DNA of 64,000 bases from Macropodus opercularis (GCA_030770545.1 CM061096.1:11327501-11391500); one strand, 5' to 3'; counted from the stretch's first letter, positions 9,664 to 23,240 are shown. Translations and numbers: made by a program. Notes: generated from the sequence alone by a model not told the origin.

Positions 9664-11208
9664 ATTGTCCTGTACGAAACTAGGAGAGAGCAGCCACAAA
9701 AAAAAGGGTTGTCAAGGCCCCTGACACCATTACTCACAAAGATGTCGCATGAAATGAATTCTCTTACAGAATTAACTTCTGTGCAATCAACACAAGCTGC
9801 TGTAATCTTGTACTTAGACGCCTCATTAACACACCGCAGCTCCTTCATAATCAGATTACTGAGGACATGCTGAATTCGCTTGTGCTTCAATCTGGCAATA
9901 GCTCATGAAGTACTCAATCAGATTGTCAGTCAGTAAGAAAATTATGAATTCTGTTTTCTAATATTCTACACACGCTAGAGTACATCGCTAAAGACAAATG
10001 GGTTTCCAAGTTTCCAGTAACATTTTATTTGTGAATACTTATTAATGTAAGTAAATACTCACCAGCCACGTTGTCACACCTGGTAATGTGGTGGAGACCA
10101 GTGCTGCTGTGTTTAGTGAAGGGCTCTTATACATGTCTGACTCTGAGGAGATTATGACGCCACCAGACAATAACCTGCACATCACTCGTGCACACACACA
10201 GGTCATTCACATGTGTGATCGACAGGCGGCTGAGGAGATTTTCCTTCTCTGCAGGTGAGACTCGCCAAAAATATGTAAAGTGAAGGAGATTTTCTCCGAA
10301 TGCGCCCTGTGATCCATAATACCACATAATATTGTGTAATATCTGCCATCGAGAACATAGCAGCATGAGCTGCAGCATTCTCCTTCCATCAGCAGTCTCT
10401 CAGATTGAGCTGCATTATGTCTGTCTGTCAACCCGCTTGACATAAACAAACCTGATCCATTCATCTGAGGGTTTCCTGTAGCTAATCCAACCTGTTCATA
10501 CACATGCAAACGCTCTCACGTGTATCAACACACTCTTCCTCCCCACATTCTTGAAGACATATTGATTCACCAAATATTAATTATTATCAACACAATAAAA
10601 AAAAAGCCTGTGGAAAGCCTACTGACATCTTTGACTTGCAGTTTATTGGTTGAGTTAATTATTTAGTTTATAGTCAACAGAAAAGTAGGAAATATATTAA
10701 GGAGTTCTAAGATGGAAATGGATTGAAGGATGGAAAAAAATCTGGAGATTTTAAATTTCAAATTAATGTGATTAAGACAATTCATCTTTAATATGCTTAT
10801 TCAGTTGAACAAACAAATTAACGTATTGGCGCCATCTACTGGTGATAACTAAAAACGTACACTCTAATCAGTAGTTTGTGCAGCAAAGATCGCCAGTAAC
10901 ACAAACGTGTCACTCTGTGAGAGTAGCCGGTCTTAAAATGTTATAATAATAATTACTACAAAAACACTCAAAATTAAATCCACACTGGTTCGACATCTCT
11001 GTGATAACGATAACAAGTGAGTGTAACAAGAGAAGTTGGAAATGGCTCCAAGCATTGGTCCTCGATGAAAACATCAGAGTGGGAGCTCGTCACTTCCTAC
11101 GTCCGGGGTCTCAGGTTGGGGGTTCAAAGGTCAAAGGCTACACACGCTGCTCCGCATGCTGTGTTTTGTCAACACAATCAGTAATGATCAGACGTTGCCC
11201 GTAGAAAC
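9664..11208. other. Intergenic region between divergent pde6g and ccdc137
   Basis: Expected to hold the pde6g non-coding first exon and promoter and the ccdc137 promoter. Open frames at 10127-10509 on the minus strand show no domain. No tRNA, array or repeat of note was seen. Confidence 0.5.
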
Positions 11209-12828
11209 ATGGGAAAGACTGCGAAGAATAAAACTAACGAGTCGGGGAAACGGGCGGACAAGGCCGGGACACGTTCAGGGTAACGGAACGAAGCTAATGT
11301 TGTGAAACACCACCAGCTAGCTTTAGCTGCTGCAGCTAGCTGTGTGTAGCTCCTACAGATCATAACCGCCTGGCAAAGTGGCATTTAGTCCGTCAGTCGA
11401 CATGACCATTGTATTTCGGGTGTTTACATCAGACGTGCCTTCATATGTTAAAACGTACTGTTGTTTGCTAACTGGACGGGTGTGTTTCTGCATCCAAGCG
11501 ATAAGAAACTGAAACGAGATGGTAAACCCAAGAAAGCAAAGCCAGAAGACCACCTCGCACACATCCCCTTCCGGCTGAGAGAGATCATGAAGAGCAAGGA
11601 GAGGATGGAAACGGGGTCCTTTAAGGCTAAAAAGCGGAAAGCGGGTGAGTAAAACCTCCTGAAGTCATGGATTTGTTTACAGTTAGTGGGGAGACTACAA
11701 AGCGTCCTGTCTCCTCAGCCAGCTCCAAGTACAGTAAGCCCGAAGATCCTCAGGACGGAGGCATAGCTGTCCCGCATTTCAAGAGAGGGAGGGATGAGAG
11801 TGAGAAAGCATACGTGAGGCGCATGGAGAGCGAGACGCAACACGTCCTCTTCCTCACCGAAAACCAGGTGGACAGAAAACCTGAGCTGGACGCGATCCAG
11901 GGCAAGTCCAACAACAAGAAGGAGTAAGTGACTGTCCGCCTTGTTCGGGCTGCTGAAAGGTTCTTTCTCATTTGTGGCAAATATTTACTGTGTCTGAAAA
12001 AACTCAAATTAATAAAACAGAGTCTGATGTTGCTTTAAAAGTTAATGTAGTAGTTATTTTCATTTTCAATTACTCTGCTGGTTGTTTTCACAAATGTAAT
12101 AAGTAATCAGTAAATGAGGTTTGGCATTTGTTATGAATAGCTTATTATCGATTTCTAAATTTGATTTGACTTAACTGTAATTATTAAAATGAAGACCACA
12201 AACTCATTATAATCAATCAATCAACAGAAGTCTGATGTATTGTTGTTTACTTGCTTCAGGGCTGACAAGATCAGATTACAGAGGCTGCACCAGAAGAAGC
12301 TGAACAGACAAGAGGCTGAGATCGAAAAAGAGATGTTCGTAGGTAATGGCAAAGAGAAGAATATATAAAAGTGGACAAGAGTAATCCAGAACATAAATGT
12401 CTCAGGTGGATACAACACGATCTCACACGAATGCTGTTGTTGATCATGTGTTTTTAGATCATGTTGCCTTTGGTGAGGTTACAATGGCCCCACCTTCTTT
12501 AACAGCCAAACCCAAGAAAGCTCCAGTCAAACCTCAGGTAACACTCTCTGGATTTATCGCCTCTGAGCAGCCTTAAAGCTTGAGGAAGTGTTGAACATGC
12601 TTCGTGTTCTCTGCTGCCATTGTCCAGAAAGCATCAAAGGAGCTCCTTCTCAACTCCCTGCTTGGCCACACCGCTAGCTCCACAGTGAAGCCGTCCATGG
12701 CCAGACAGAGAATCATGGAGGAGGAGAGAGAGCGAGCAGTGCAGGCCTACCGTCTTCTGAAAAAACAGAAACAGCAGCAGCATGAGGCCAAGGCCGCCAG
12801 CTTGGAAAAACTCAAGAACCCTCAGTGA
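11209..12828 (+). CDS. ccdc137: Coiled-coil domain-containing protein 137
   Basis: Nuclear/chromosomal protein; its molecular role is poorly defined. Six exons join in frame: 11209-11279, 11499-11644, 11719-11923, 12260-12342, 12458-12537 and 12628-12828, for 261 residues (human 289). Conserved blocks: HIPFRLREIMKSKERM (exon 2), the IAVPHFKRGRDESEKAY and QHVLFLTENQ stretch (exon 3), FGEVTMAPP (exon 5) and ARQRIMEEERERAVQAYRLL (exon 6, predicted coiled coil). The protein is Lys/Arg rich throughout. The start MGKTAKNKT is a basic N-terminus, different from the human alanine-rich one. Polyadenylation signal AATAAA at 13290. It converges on gprc5c. Next to pde6g and tspan10, as in human 17q25.3. 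Confidence 0.93.
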
Positions 12829-15266
12829 TTTCTCAAATTTTGAGACGCAAGGAGTTACAATTTTTTAACTACCGCCAGGTAATTGAAAAATTGCCAACAA
12901 GGCAGCCACCAGGAATATGAAGTGAGATAGATCATAACCACCAGCACTGCGTGTGTGTGTGTGTTACGTAGGGAACATGCCAGTGGTGGCGCTCATGAAA
13001 ATGTAGTAATTGCGACATGTAAGTAGTGAATAATGTTCACTTGAATTCCTCAAGTTCACATATTGCTAAATGCACACAGTAGAATCAGTGGTTACAGGAA
13101 AAAAAATACTTACCAGACTAGTAGAAAATATTCAGATTGCTGCCCTAGTTGATTTACCATCCTGATAACATACACTTACAATAAGAGTAGCATTATGGGA
13201 AGCATTTGTTTATTTGTGTTATGTTGATATTTGCATGTAGAAGTAACCGCTATGACATCATTTGTGATGTCATCATTTGACACAGTCTAAATAAAACACA
13301 TCTCCAGACAAACATTGGAAGAGTTCGCCAATAGATGGCACTCTTCCTGCAGAAACCTGTTATTATTGGTCTACAACCATGTCAGCCTGTTTTGATACGA
13401 ACAGCAAAAATGTAAAATACTACCAAACACACCTTGTTGTCCCTTGTTCCTTTCAGAGTATCTAATATGCATTTTGTATTAAGGACTTATTCAAATCTAG
13501 CGGAGCTATTTGTATTCGTAATCCTTAACAGCTTTACATTCATGAACAAGGCCTTTGTTTAAATATTGGCATCTGGGACAAATCCCATGAGGTGTTTTTC
13601 AGCTTGATCTTCCTAAGCATCAAACACATAGTAATTGTACCACTAGCATTTTTAAGAATGTTATCTACTTTTACCAGTTTCATTTTCAGCTTGAGTAGTA
13701 AAAGCCTCTGACTTTTTTCGGGCTGTGTTTGTCCACTGAGCGTTGTCACAGTGACAAGGAAATTCATTAGGTGCTGACAGCTGCTTGCGAGTCCTAGTGC
13801 TGACTCCTCCAAGCTGAACCCATCCACCATTGGTCATGTAACCACTTGTCTCCATGTGCACAGGTCAGCTATTCATATTATCAGGGGACAAACTGTTGCT
13901 GCCAGACTGAGACGCTTGATTTCGTTCACACACCAAACTATGATCGTTCTGCAGCGTGTAACCACTTCAATGAGCCAAACTGACACTGTGTGAAATATCT
14001 GAAAGCTCTATTTTGGTTACATTTGAATAGACTTTCCCTGTTATGTGTTTACCTCCACAGTAAGTATGGAAAGCTCCACAGCTGGAAAACACGCTTTATG
14101 CATTTGTTTTTACACCTATGTTGAAATGGTGGGAACACAATGATTACACAGTAAAATCTACATTTGTTTATTGTTGTACATTTGCCTGCCGTCTTATTTC
14201 CAGTCTTTGAGCAATTGTCTCTCTGAGCAAGCGATCGTGGCTGCTGAGTGTACAGGATGGTGGGAGTAATTGGGAGAGAGCCTAATCAGCCTGCTGCTAG
14301 GCAGCCACAGCTCAAACCAAGGCTTAAGAGTGTGTGTGTGCAGATTACATGTGAACAGCCTTCGTGTAGAGAAAGGAATTGGTTATAACACAAAGCAGCT
14401 GTTTATCCTAATTTGTCTAAAATTATTTCCCTTCCCGGTAATGTTTTAAACATATGTTCTCTTTGAAACCATATAACCACAGTAGCATTTCAGTGGCTTT
14501 CCATAATTAAATGATAATCATCATATGGATGTTCGTTATCATGCTCATAGCGTGATTGTTTGTAGTTCACCCTGCTTTTTGTGTAATAACCATGAAAGCT
14601 TACACAGTTCCTATCAGATCCTTTCGAAGGCTCCAAACTGAATGTATTAGCACATCCAAGTGGTCGCACCTCATTATTTATTATTGCCGCTCTAATTTCT
14701 AACAGGAAAATGGCTTCACATGGATTTATTTTTGGTTATACTGTTTGGGTCCAGTAATCTTTCTAAAGGCGATTGGTGTGGTGACTAGACACAACATCCA
14801 ACATCCATTACACAACACCTGCATTTTGCCCCTGGATAAAACTTATCAGGCCAACATGTAAATAGCACGGGGTGATCCTTGGGACACTTCACAGACTAAA
14901 TCACAATATAATCTTCTGAGAAAGCAAATTAAGTCAGTATTACACAAAAACCGTGAACTAAGATGAACAAACTAGCAGATTTGGTGGTAACACAATAGCA
15001 GCTTTAAAAGTTTGTGAATAAACGCAAACACAACCACATAGAGACCATGTCATAGGTTGACTTTGAATTTGTCCACTCCACCAAACCTATAGCTGGTTTG
15101 CCACCCAAAACAATTTTAATTTTACCAAACAAGGAAGTAAAATAAAAGGTGCCGAGGCGTACGTAAGGCGCATGTGGCAGGAGTTATTACTGCACATTAT
15201 GCAGTAAGTGACTGTCTAATGCCTCAGTATTTGGATCTTCCTAGAACAGACTCCAGAATGTCAGGC
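12829..15266. other. 3' flank shared by convergent ccdc137 and gprc5c
   Basis: No coding exon supported. It includes the ccdc137 3' UTR (to about 13.3 kb) and, on the minus strand, the gprc5c 3' UTR with a possible AATAAA at 14682-14677. A short GT run is at about 12950. A possible decayed ccdc137 exon copy is listed separately. Confidence 0.55.
15155..15216 (+). pseudogene. Possible decayed partial copy of ccdc137 exon 3
   Basis: Two short matches to ccdc137 exon 3 occur here in the same order and orientation. TACGTAAGGCGCATG (15160-15174) matches 11811-11825 at 14 of 15 bases, and AGTAAGTGACTGTC (15203-15216) matches the exon 3/intron 3 junction at 11923-11936 exactly. The spacing is shorter here (43 versus 112 bases), so a deletion would be needed. 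Retention of intron bases argues for a DNA duplication, not a retrocopy. Short matches, so chance is not excluded. Confidence 0.4.
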
Positions 15267-16959
15267 TTAGTCGGCGTGTGTGCGACTGTCCCTAGAGGGT
15301 AAGGACTCCGCCGGATGAGGAGGAGAGATGCCGCTTCCTGGGCTTAAAGGGGGGATTGAGGCTCGAGGAATCATTGTGGCATTCTGTACAAACATAAACG
15401 GTGAATTGATTTCAGACGTGATGAGGAGGACAGGTTTTTGATTTGGTCAAATATTTAGAGGGCACTCACCCTTGTCAGACCCGTAGCAATCATGGCTATT
15501 TCAGTGGGCTGGTACACGCAGCTTCGTATCTGGCCGTTGTAAGATTCATAAGGAGACACTGGCTTTGTTGGATCTTTTAAAAGAAAAAGAAAAGAAACAC
15601 ATTTAGTGCGTATTAGTGATACAGACGTGATCCTGTACAACTTACAAGTAAAGTAGCTGCTCCTTAAAACTTTAACAGATTTTTTATGTTTCCAAGTCTC
15701 AAGTGATGTTACTGTCTCCTAATACAGAACAAGGACTCAAGCTTCCCTGGGCTTTTTCAAAAGGCTCTGCACACACATTTGGTTTTATAGCATAACTAGT
15801 TTCCACTGTGATGCTCGTCTGCTTACATTTGTTTGCATGGCAAAGATAACACAGTGTGCTAGTACAGTGCCAATTAAAAAGTATTCACACTCCTCAGTTG
15901 ACTGTGTTTAAAGTTCTTTTTGCAGTCGTCTGTGCTTTTCTGCTTTAGGTCATTGTCAAGTTCATGTCTGGTACTTGTACCTGCTGGAGGCTCATCCATG
16001 GAAAAAGCTTTATTCTCGATGTAAACGTTCTGATTAGGTGGCTCTGGCTCCATAAGGATGTTGTCGTAAACCAGTCTTCTGGCGGGATAGACGTGGTCTC
16101 CGTCACTGGGCTGCTCCTGGTCTGGGTCCTTCTCTGTCAGTAAGGAGAGTTCTGGGATGGTGTAGAAGATGAGGAAGACCCAGGCGTTAGACACCACTGC
16201 AATAGCCAGAGTGGGATCGTCCCAGTTGGACTTCGCCGCCACCATGTTCCCATACAGGTACATGACGACCCAAGCCACCCAGATGGCCAAAGTCAGGAGC
16301 CCTGTGACCAGGATGAAGGCTCCGTCCCGGCGCCACTCTCTGTGTTTGTGTGTCAGTGAAGGCACAGCCACCAGCACCACAGCCAGCAGCAGAACCATCA
16401 CATAGATCAGCGCCATCACAAAGTCCTGGTTTTCAAAGCTGCAGTACAAGTCGGGGGCAGCGTCCCCTCCAGATGGACTTCTGACCACGGTGATGACGAG
16501 CCATTCTGTGTTGATGATCACCTCGACCAGCCACAGGCCGAGGGCCCCCAGGCATAACATCCAGCTCCTGGGTCCCCGGCCTGCTCGCTGCAGCACGGCG
16601 AGCCACAGCCCGTGCATCACCAAGCACGCTAGGCAGCCTGAAAAGAGCACTCCGAAGAGAAACCTCCGTGCCGAACAGCTGGCGGAATATCGACCCACGA
16701 TGAAGGTAAAAGCGAGTCCAAAGAGTCCCAGAGAGAAGACCAGAACAGCTGCCTGCAGGGCCACCATGCCCTTCCTCTTTTTGTCCGTCACAAATGGCAG
16801 AGAGGCCATGAGTATGACAAACAGGATGAAGGACGTCACCACACCAGCGGCTGCAACAGCCTCCACCACAACCCCCCACGCAGCAGTGAGGTCACACAGG
16901 TTGTAATAAATGGAGCTGAGGCTGGAGCCACATCCGTTGGGGGCACTGGTCGGGTTCAT
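15267..16959 (-). CDS. gprc5c: G-protein-coupled receptor class C group 5 member C
   Basis: Orphan seven-pass receptor of the retinoic-acid-inducible RAIG family with a short N-terminus, at the plasma membrane. Coding exons are 16959-15981, 15573-15470 and 15383-15267, in frame, 399 residues. Diagnostic stretches: YYNLCDLTAAWG before TM1, SARRFLFGVLFSGCLACL, LVEVIINTEWLVITVVR, DFVMALIYVMVLLL and WDDPTLAIAVVSNAWVF, then the tail NKAFSMDEPPA. Exon 2 gives PVSPYESYNGQ and VYQPTEIAM; the last exon gives MIPRASIPPLSPG. ATG 16959 is preceded in the same exon by an in-frame TAA (16980-16978) and a splice acceptor, so a longer N-terminus spliced from upstream is excluded. Unlike human GPRC5C there is no cleavable signal peptide. 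Promoter probably near 17.4-17.7 kb. Confidence 0.94.
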
Positions 16960-19900
16960 GGCTTCACTGAAGACGTTTTAAACAAGCTGCAAAAGAAATG
17001 CAGTAGAAGTTTATCATGCAAATGTAAAATGGCAACGACGCTGCGTAAAACAAAGGTAACACATAAACCACTCTACGTACGCTGATCTGAGCTGTTTCCA
17101 GCCAACAAAACAGATGATTCAAGTGTGTCACGTCTCGTCTGTCCTTAATTATCATTCATATGCTGCTTTAAAGACTGTAGTGGTAAAAATAACAGTCTTT
17201 AAAGGTTCATCGTAAGTTAAGTTTGCAATGCATGTATATTTAAAAAGTGACCTGAAAACCATCAAATGACGCCGTGCACCGTTTCTTTTTTGTGTTTTCA
17301 ATTGTTTAAGCGGAATGAATCAAATTTAAATAGGTTTAAACCTCACTGCTTTAGACTTCTACCGACTAACTCGTGAAAAGTAAAACTGCTGGACGACATG
17401 GTCAAATATAAGACTTTACGGGGGAAGCGTTCACATCATTTCCTTACCTGGACGGATGGCAGCGGACGAGCGGAGGATCTCAGGAGCGTTAGCTCCAGTG
17501 AAGTTGAGCCAAATGTGAAAACGACGCACTTTTCTCACTATTACGTCACCCGGTGTCTCAGCAGATCTCTGGCGGGCGCATCGACCCGTTTCGCCGCTTC
17601 AAACTGCACCTGACTGAGGGAATCATGGACCGTCCTCCAGGCGCCCACTCTCACTGCGTAGCGACGGAACCATGGCGCATTACGCCCAGGAAACAAAGCG
17701 CTTGTGCGTCGATGCAGGTCAAACTCCCCCGACTCTTTATCCGCAGGTTGCAGCTTTGCATATTCGGGGAGATTAGCAGCCAGCTGCTTATTTGCTTCAG
17801 GCAGTTTACAGTGCAAACAAACAAAGGCGCCACTCACCTGCCATTTCCACTTGAATCAGAACTATTGACCTCAGCATTGATTCCAAACACACCGATGATT
17901 AATGATTATTGGCTTTCACGGGTTCGGTGATTAGGTCAGTTTTGCTTTCTTTCACAGTGACTTCTTCAGGAACAGTGAGCTGCTGCATTTTGGTTGGTTA
18001 TCATTCAACACTCATTGCTCTTAGAATGAACAATTTAACCCAAATGCGCACATAATAGAATTAATTCTGGAAATTCTTAAAATACTGGCGCCTGAGAATG
18101 TTTTGATAAGTTTTGTCTCTTACAGGTTGAATGTTTTGGATCAGCCATCAGTCGTGTTGCAGAGCCACCTGGTGGAAAATGTTGTCACAGGTCTGATTCA
18201 ACTCAAACCCCTCTTAGGTCATTACCCACATACAATGTTTCTGCATATTTCATTGTCATAATTTTTATGAGAAAAGTTGCAACAGACATGCAGCCAGGTT
18301 GTACATTTTAATTCAACAACTTCCACAATTTAAATCCCAAACTAAAATAAAAAAGCAAAAGCAGTTTAGCTGCTGACTGGAGATAAGTGGTGCATAATTG
18401 CTTTAATGGGTTATAACATCCCCAACTACAGCAATTAGTTAATGATGCAACCGATCCGGTTACTACTGTCATCAAATGCATAATAAAATGTGTTATCTAT
18501 TGTCCTCCTGGGTTCATCCCAGCAGTGAGGTCATGCAGGACACTTGGTTGAAGGTAATCCAGGCATTCAGCCTAAGCTAAACATACTGTTTATACTGAGA
18601 GGTGGCGCCCCTGTGGTGTATCGATCCCTAAATGGATGTCTTCCTGAGGGGAAGCAGCTTATCTGTTCATGCCTTTGCACTTTGGTCTAGTCAAACCAGA
18701 AAGCGATGGGAAGGACATGCCCTTTTCAGATGGACACATCAAAAGAGCTTTGACTTTATTCTGTTTTAGTTTTGTACCTAAACTAAGGTTGCTTTAATCT
18801 CGTCAGTATAAACATAAATCCGTTGTCCGTGTTGCCTCGTCCAGTTTGTTGCAGCAGGCTTTGTTAGGACACCTCAGCAGCAGCTTCTCCTCTGAGAACC
18901 TGTCAGGTTATTCATAGCAGTGGCTCAAACATCCCTTCCACTGCATCCACCCCCAGGGTGTCACCACAACCCAGTTCCCTCTGAAATGATGCATCACTTT
19001 GTCTGTTTTGGTGTAAGTGTGGTGCTTAGTGTATCAGATCCACACTGAGGTTGTCTTTTTGAAAATGTGCGGACAGAGATCTCGGTATTGACTGACCCAT
19101 CTCTGACTGACAGATCAATGTGAGCTGAGCGGGACATAAAGGCTCATTTAAGCGGCACTGTAAACATCTCTGTGAGCCCTGAGGTCATAGCCAGAGGTGT
19201 TGTGTCAATGCTTGCTATTCCAGGATGCATTAATTTCTTATGACATGTGCTGATCGAGTTCACTTTGAGTTGTTAACCCATTTCATATTGATTATCATAG
19301 CTCGGAAGTTAGTGTGTTCACTGCCAGTAGCAACACTTCACCTTGAATTTGTCCATATGATCAACATTAAACCCGCTGCACTCTGGAAACTTTCTGATGC
19401 AGTGACCATTCACACGGCACCTGGAAATAGCCGAACACGTAGTTAAATGATGCACAGATTGATTTTTATAAAGGTTCATTTTACACAGATCAGTAGAGGT
19501 AAATTCATTTTAATCTCAGTATGCGTGACAACATAAAATCCTGATTGACAGATAGAACATGATAAACAGAGTTTACCTTAATTGTATTAAAATTAAATTA
19601 TCCTCCCATTACTTAGACTAATGGGACATATTTAAAATAATTTCTCTCAGCTAAAAACTATCCTACAAATGGATTTGATTGATGACAGTGAGTCACATGG
19701 GCCTATAGTAGAACTTCAATTATGTTCGTCAGTCTCAGTGGCCGTCTGCTGTAATTAATTGACTAATTATATGTCACTGATTGGCACTGGAGGAGATAAC
19801 GCAAAATGAATTTTGCACTCCAGAGATTTCTGCATTCAGAGCACCATTAGAAAATGAAACTGTGTAAATATTGATTGTTAATTGTATCTAACCCCCAGCC

Positions 19901-20232
19901 AAAAAAACCCAAAACATTAATCTGTGTCCTTGGTTGGCCCGATGCCGCTGATCAATGCCATGTTACATCCAAAAGGGAGAAATTCAAAATCAAAGCTGTC
20001 GCTATAGCAACGCCCCTGCCAGATTCCACCAATCAATGGAGTCCGTAGGGTTGTGAGATGCGCCAGGGAAAGGCCAGCGTCCTACATAAAGAGTGCGGGA
20101 CAGGGAGCCGGGCACACAGGGCAACACACCTTTCTGCACGCACACGACAAGGACGCTGCAATTAGAAACAAAAGATTAGAAGAGAGGAGGAAAGGACAAA
20201 GAAGGAAACAGAGACGGAATAACTGGGAAGAT
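16960..20232. other. Upstream region between divergent gprc5c and btbd17
   Basis: The stretch 17400-17720 is richer in CpG than its surroundings and probably contains the gprc5c promoter and non-coding first exon. Open frames there on both strands lack recognisable domains and are treated as non-coding. From about 18 kb to 19.9 kb is AT-rich sequence in which I see no gene. A TATA-like TACATAAA at 20083 lies 150 bases before the btbd17 start codon. Confidence 0.5.
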
Positions 20233-23200
20233 ATGGCAGGCTCACGTGGACGAGGGATCCCTGTCTGGGTGTCTGTGGGCAGCCTGCTCCTCTTTATCCA
20301 CTTCCACTCTGTCACAGTTAGAGGAGGTGAGTTACCAAATGCCATCATTAGTTTTAATTATTAGCTTTCAGACAATCTCATCACTTTAGTATCTTTTTTA
20401 AATGCCTTTTAGTTCTATTTCATCCCAGCTTGCTTCAAACCGTCAGCGGGTAGTAGGACACAGCTCGAATGTGTGGCTCTCTCACAGCCTGAGGGCAGGG
20501 GATGGGGATTTATCTATTCTACTCGTCCTGTCCCCATCTATCTGTATCTGACCGCTGGGTGCAGGGGAAGACGGGCGCGTGCATTTGCTGCCTGGCTTTG
20601 TGCCGACTCAGTGACACAGTAGGGTACGAGCACTGGAGCAAAGCTTTTCTCGCAAAAGTCTGACTTTGATTGCTTTTGAGCAAAGCTGAGGGCCACGCTC
20701 CTCTGCTGTCAGGTTAGGTTTGATTTTAAATTCCACAGGAGCACAGAATAATCTAATCCCACATATTTGTATGAAATGTTTTTTTTGTGTCTTCATCTCT
20801 TTCTGGCCTGAGTGAAGCCAACTGTACTTTTTGTGTTGTTCTATTTTATATCCGAACTAGTAAAAGGGTCAGTTCTGTATGTAAATGTTATCTTCTACAC
20901 AGTTACAGTGAATTTAGTGATTCTTTCCGAATGGTTACAGTGTCCCAGAATCACTTTGTCCGTACACACCCCCACGCACCCCACCATGCTCCGCTGTCTC
21001 TGGATGCTGGCTGGCTAATTGGAAAAAGGCACCTTTGAAGTGGTGGCACTTGATTGTGGTAGAGAAACGAAGACTGCAAGGCATCCCAGAGAGCCGAGCG
21101 TGCTCCCCATGCATCTCATTACACCCCCAGTAACAGACTGATCACTGTAGCGGTGCAGAATGGAAACAGCATCTTGTCGTGCTGAGTCTTTCATGTGTGA
21201 TTCTCGAGCATGTGCCACTCGCACTTACGTTCAATGGGGCCCATAGAAGCCACCATCTGCAATGGCGCTGCAGACTCAGGATTCCTTTCTGAGCACCTGG
21301 TATCAGAGGTCCTCTGAGTCAGCCACCCGGCTTATTTCTCGCGCTCTCTATTAACTGAAATCAAAAGAATCCAAGGATGTGCACCTCTGCTTTTTCCATG
21401 ACACATTCATTGTGGTTTAGTCAAAGGGTTACAGAATGTTCTTCAAGCGTTTTCGCGTCAAATCTGATGTAAGTTTTGGAACAAATGCACATGAAACCTG
21501 TCATGAAATCTTTGAGTTGATACAAACTTACCAAAGATAAAAAGAATGAAAGAAGCTCAGGTGCTGCCAAAGGTAATGAAGAGATAATTGCAATTACAGA
21601 AAGCAAGAGCAGCCTCCCCTCATGTCCGCAATCTCTCTCTCTCTCCACAGCTGCCCTGAAGCAGGAAACGGCCCTGGACAATGGGGCCACGGTGCTGAAT
21701 CACTCCATGAGTTTGGTGCAGCGTATGGAGACTCTACTGGCCATGGGGAACGGCAGCGATGTCACTCTGCGTGTTCAGACCATCAGCACGGACGAGGTGA
21801 AGGTGATCCAGGCTCACAGCCTCGTTCTCACCCTGCAGAGCGACGTATTTGAGGAGCTGCTGCTCACCCGTAACAACAGTGTAGTGGTCCTGAGGGAGAC
21901 GCCCGACTGTGCAGCTGTGTTTGACAAGTTTGTTAGGTGAGGATATAATCACGTATTTAGAGAAACAATACATTGTGTTTTGAACATTTTGTTTCGATTT
22001 GGAGGCGTGAAATGCTCCATTTTGTGAAATATTCTAAAAATACACCTGTTTGAGGCTCGGAGTCAAATATTGAACAGTGTGGGATTTTTCACAGTGACTC
22101 ACATGGAAGCGGCGAAAACGCTCCAACAGTTTTAGATGACCCATATGTTTATCTTTCCCTTGCAGGTATCTGTACTGTGGTGATATCTCATTGCGACTTG
22201 ATCAGGCCATTTCTCTACATAAGCTGGCCAGCAAGTACCATGTGTGGGGCTTGCAGCAGGGTCTGACTCAATATATGACCCAGCATCTCTCCAGTGAGTC
22301 TCCCACAGGTCACGTGGTGGGTTGGTACAGCTATGCCCTACAAATAGGGGACGTGGACCTGCGGGACAGCTGTCTGCAGTACCTGTCCTGGAACCTGTCT
22401 TCTGTGCTGCAGAGTGCAGAATGGGGCTCCATCAGCGAAGACCTTCTGCTCTCCTTGCTCCAGCGCTCTGACCTCATTTTGCAGAGTGAGCTGGAGCTGT
22501 ACGAGGCACTGGAGGCCTGGATTAGCCAGAACCAACCTGTCAGTACAACGGTGGAGACTGCCCTGAGGGCCGTTCGATACGGCATGATCCCCCCTCAGCA
22601 TCTCTTCCGTCTTCAGAAGCAATCCCCCCTCATGCGGAGGTATTACGAGTCTATCCGTGATCTCCTCTATCTGGCTTTCCAGTTTCACTCTGCGTCTCCG
22701 ATCCAACTGGCCAAGTACTTCGACGTCAACTGCAGCATTTTCACACCGCGCAACTACTTGTCTTCCTCCTGGGGATCTCCTTGGGTCATTAACAACCCCA
22801 CCCGGGATGACCGCAGTTACAGTTTCCAGACCCAGCTCGGACCCAGCGGCCATGACTCTAATAAGAGAGTGACATGGAACGCACTGTTCTCCCCTCGTTG
22901 GCTCCCGCTCAGCGCCAGGTCAACGTATACTGAGCTGGGCGCCATGCAGCCCACTCGCACAGAGGGAGGGCGCCCTCGCATCATTATAACACCAGCTACT
23001 TCCAGTCCAGACTTTGCTGGTGTGAGTTTCCAGAAGACGGTCATTGTTATGGCAAGGCAGCAAGGAAAAGTCGTGGTCCGCCATGTCTACAACTTCCACC
23101 AAAGCACAGAGGAGGCTGGCGATTTCCTGGTAGATGCTGACCTGCAGCGCCGTTCGTCCGATTATCTAATTGACAGCTCCCTCTATCTGCACATTGTAAT

Positions 23201-23240
23201 AAAACCTCTCTATCATACACTTCTTGTTGCCAGGAAGTAA
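20233..23240 (+). CDS. btbd17: BTB/POZ domain-containing protein 17
   Basis: Secreted or luminal BTB-BACK protein related to galectin-3-binding protein; function not established. Exons are 20233-20326, 21651-21936 and 22166-23240, in frame, 484 residues (human 478). Exon 1 encodes a signal peptide (VWVSVGSLLLFIHFHSVTVRG). The BTB fold starts at SDVTLRVQTI and spans exons 2-3, through DCAAVFDKFVRYLYCG. BACK follows (SCLQYLSWNLSSV, then LELYEALEAWI). The C-terminal half carries KYFDVNCSIFTPRNYL, PWVINNPTRDDRS and QTQLGPSGHD, all very close to the human protein. Exon 2 is entered through a long CT tract. Several N-glycosylation sequons fit a secretory route. Polyadenylation signal AATAAA at 23601. 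Confidence 0.95.

Noticed and set aside
16490..16906. 138-codon open frame on the plus strand
   Set aside because: Antisense shadow of the main gprc5c exon.
17541..17930. Open frames of about 98 and 125 codons on opposite strands near the gprc5c promoter
   Set aside because: They overlap in a CpG-rich promoter-like stretch, show no domain, and lack splice partners; most likely by-products of GC-rich leader sequence.
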